NCBI GenBank assembly: GCA_029880265.1
Contig: JAOUOT010000019.1
Coordinates: forward strand, 1 to 56,935
Reading direction: 5' to 3'
Source of the DNA: Spirochaetia bacterium
GTDB lineage: Bacteria; Spirochaetota; Leptospiria; Turneriellales; JAOUOS01
DNA: 56,935 bases
Positions 56,005-56,935 of the stretch are shown one piece after another; positions within the stretch are counted from its first letter, which is position 1; every line of letters begins with the position of its first letter. The notes below the pieces were generated by a model. That model was not told where the DNA came from. It made no database searches and was given only the letters and a program-made list of their open reading frames with translations. The position numbers and the translations under genes were made by a program.

Positions 56005-56935
56005 TTAATCCTGTCGGCTCATTAAATATTTTTCAAGGTATTCCGTAATATCCTGAATATTTCTATCGATCATTTTCTTAAATTCTCTGGGTATGCTTTG
56101 CTCTCGTATAACCCTATAATAATTCAGAGCCCGCGTGATTTGTTTTCTTTTTAGAAATGCATGTGCTTTTAAAAGCATGGGTTTGTATTTATAATAAGCG
56201 TATTCAAAGATATTGTGATCTTTAGACAACACCGAAATATAAGGAATTCGGGTGAAATCATATGTTAATGTTAAAAAAGGCGTGTCTTCTTGATCGGGGG
56301 GTTTTAATTCTAAAACGCCGCGAATTTCTTGTACCGGCGGCTTATCTTCGCCTGATACTGAAGAAGGTTCTTCTTGAGGCGTAGAAATTTCGGGTATTGA
56401 GTCAGGTTCTTCAACAAAGCCCCCTGTCGCCCCCATTACAGGCGATTGCATTGAAGGGGGAGTCTCAAAAAAAGGCTCAGGTTGATTAAAATAATCATGG
56501 GGAAAGTTTTCATTACGCTGCCCGGGGCCATAAGACGATGGCCGGTTTGATAAATCTGATGATTCTTCGCCTGGTTGAATTGGTTTTTCTATCGGTTCCA
56601 CTGTCTCTTGAGTTTGCGGCTCCTGCGCAGCTTCTTGGGATTCAGGTGATTCTTTTTGCGGCTCCTGCGCAGCTTCTTGGGATTCAGGTGATTCTTTTTG
56701 TGGTTCCTGAGTAGATTCTAGAGCTTCAGGTGATTCTTTTTGCGGCTCCTGCGCAGCTTCTTGGGATTCAGGTGATTCTTTTTGTGGTTCCTGAGTAGAT
56801 TCTAGAGCTTCAGGTGATTCTTTTTGTGGTTCCTGAGTAGATTCTAGAGCTTCAGGTGATTCTTTTTGCGGCTCCTGCGCAGCTTCTTGGGATTCAGGTG
56901 ATTCTTTTTGTGGTTCCTGAGTAGATTCTAGAGCT
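56005..56935 (-). CDS. Repeat-rich acidic protein, N-terminus beyond window
   Basis: The frame is open from 56005 to the window edge; the GTG at 56601 is internal. From the edge inward it has 14-residue repeats (ESQEAAQEPQKESP and EALESTQEPQKESP), a Pro/Ser-rich linker, and then a ~100-residue helical C-terminal domain (YYKYKPMLLKAHAFLKRKQITRALNYYRVI), perhaps tetratricopeptide-like. The repeat region resembles periplasm-spanning or surface linkers. The upstream part is missing, so no signal peptide can be judged. Stop codon lies against the prepilin peptidase start. Confidence 0.6.
   Translation of the reverse strand, partial: ALESTQEPQKESPESQEAAQEPQKESPEALESTQEPQKESPEALESTQEPQKESPESQEAAQEPQKESPEALESTQEPQKESPESQEAAQEPQKESPESQEAAQEPQTQETVEPIEKPIQPGEESSDLSNRPSSYGPGQRNENFPHDYFNQPEPFFETPPSMQSPVMGATGGFVEEPDSIPEISTPQEEPSSVSGEDKPPVQEIRGVLELKPPDQEDTPFLTLTYDFTRIPYISVLSKDHNIFEYAYYKYKPMLLKAHAFLKRKQITRALNYYRVIREQSIPREFKKMIDRNIQDITEYLEKYLMSRQD
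56608..56935 (-). repeat. 42-bp coding tandem repeat, two variants
   Basis: Units start at 56608, 56650, 56692, 56734, 56776, 56818, 56860 and 56902 (the last is cut). In coordinate order they are A A B A B B A B, where A encodes ESQEAAQEPQKESP-like and B EALESTQEPQKESP. Copies of one type are nearly identical, a sign of recent expansion. Confidence 0.95.

Overview
The window looks like a draft-assembly contig from a low-GC, Gram-negative (diderm) bacterium. Diderm traits are a TonB-dependent receptor, an MlaE permease, an MsbA-type lipid flippase, an outer-membrane-barrel-like protein and a bactofilin. Several lipoproteins carry a relaxed lipobox (for example FNINC, MGLYC, IFLFC, SFSSC, LFNQC). 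That lipobox style, together with HAMP-cyclase, LytTR and SpoIID genes, would suit a spirochaete (Leptospirales-like) or a relative, but no rRNA or tRNA is present and I hold the placement loosely. Both ends are assembly artefacts or breaks: bases 1-16 equal the start of the Illumina P5 adapter, and the right end stops inside a 42-bp coding tandem repeat.

Layout. (a) 1-5290: TonB receptor end, a frameshifted DUF4198-like membrane-anchored protein, a NapH-type membrane ferredoxin, a double-cubane-cluster-protein-like reductase, its ATPase activator and a SafE/CcdA-like membrane protein, all on + and closely packed. This is the most interesting candidate system. (b) 5290-7215: an intergenic pair of 68-nt structured elements, a lone MlaE and a HATPase-like protein. 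(c) 7334-13498: accessory segment with a decayed IS3-type element, a 1412-residue DUF4215/metzincin lipoprotein between two related direct repeats, a possible small RNA and a pseudogene of a formylglycine-generating-enzyme family protein. (d) 13577-15880: a hydrolase-like secreted protein, a Cys-rich small lipoprotein, a membrane LytTR regulator and a strong candidate structured RNA.

(e) 15888-29263, mostly on the minus strand: sufCBD plus a Rieske protein, DUF2905, a truncated radical-SAM gene abutting rluD, lspA, lon, recJ, bactofilin, a PpiC-type lipoprotein foldase and an unknown. (f) 29377-33413: a PilJ/NarX-like hybrid histidine kinase followed by a REC-kinase protein. (g) 33453-37359 (minus): pabC-pabB-purL, i.e. 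folate precursor and purine synthesis. (h) 37803-41726 (+): lipoprotein, FmdB zinc ribbon, Yip1-like membrane protein, N-terminal transketolase half and acyl-CoA dehydrogenase. (i) 41732-45951 (minus): leuS and a class III cyclase. (j) 46061-51001 (+): Xer recombinase, SpoIID, MsbA and a barrel protein, closed by a bidirectional terminator. (k) 51043-56935: a three-repeat putative DNA-binding protein, a large DUF4175-like coiled-coil membrane protein, a prepilin-peptidase-like protein with a probable non-canonical start, and a repeat-rich protein cut by the window edge.

All family names come from motif recognition by eye; no database search was possible.
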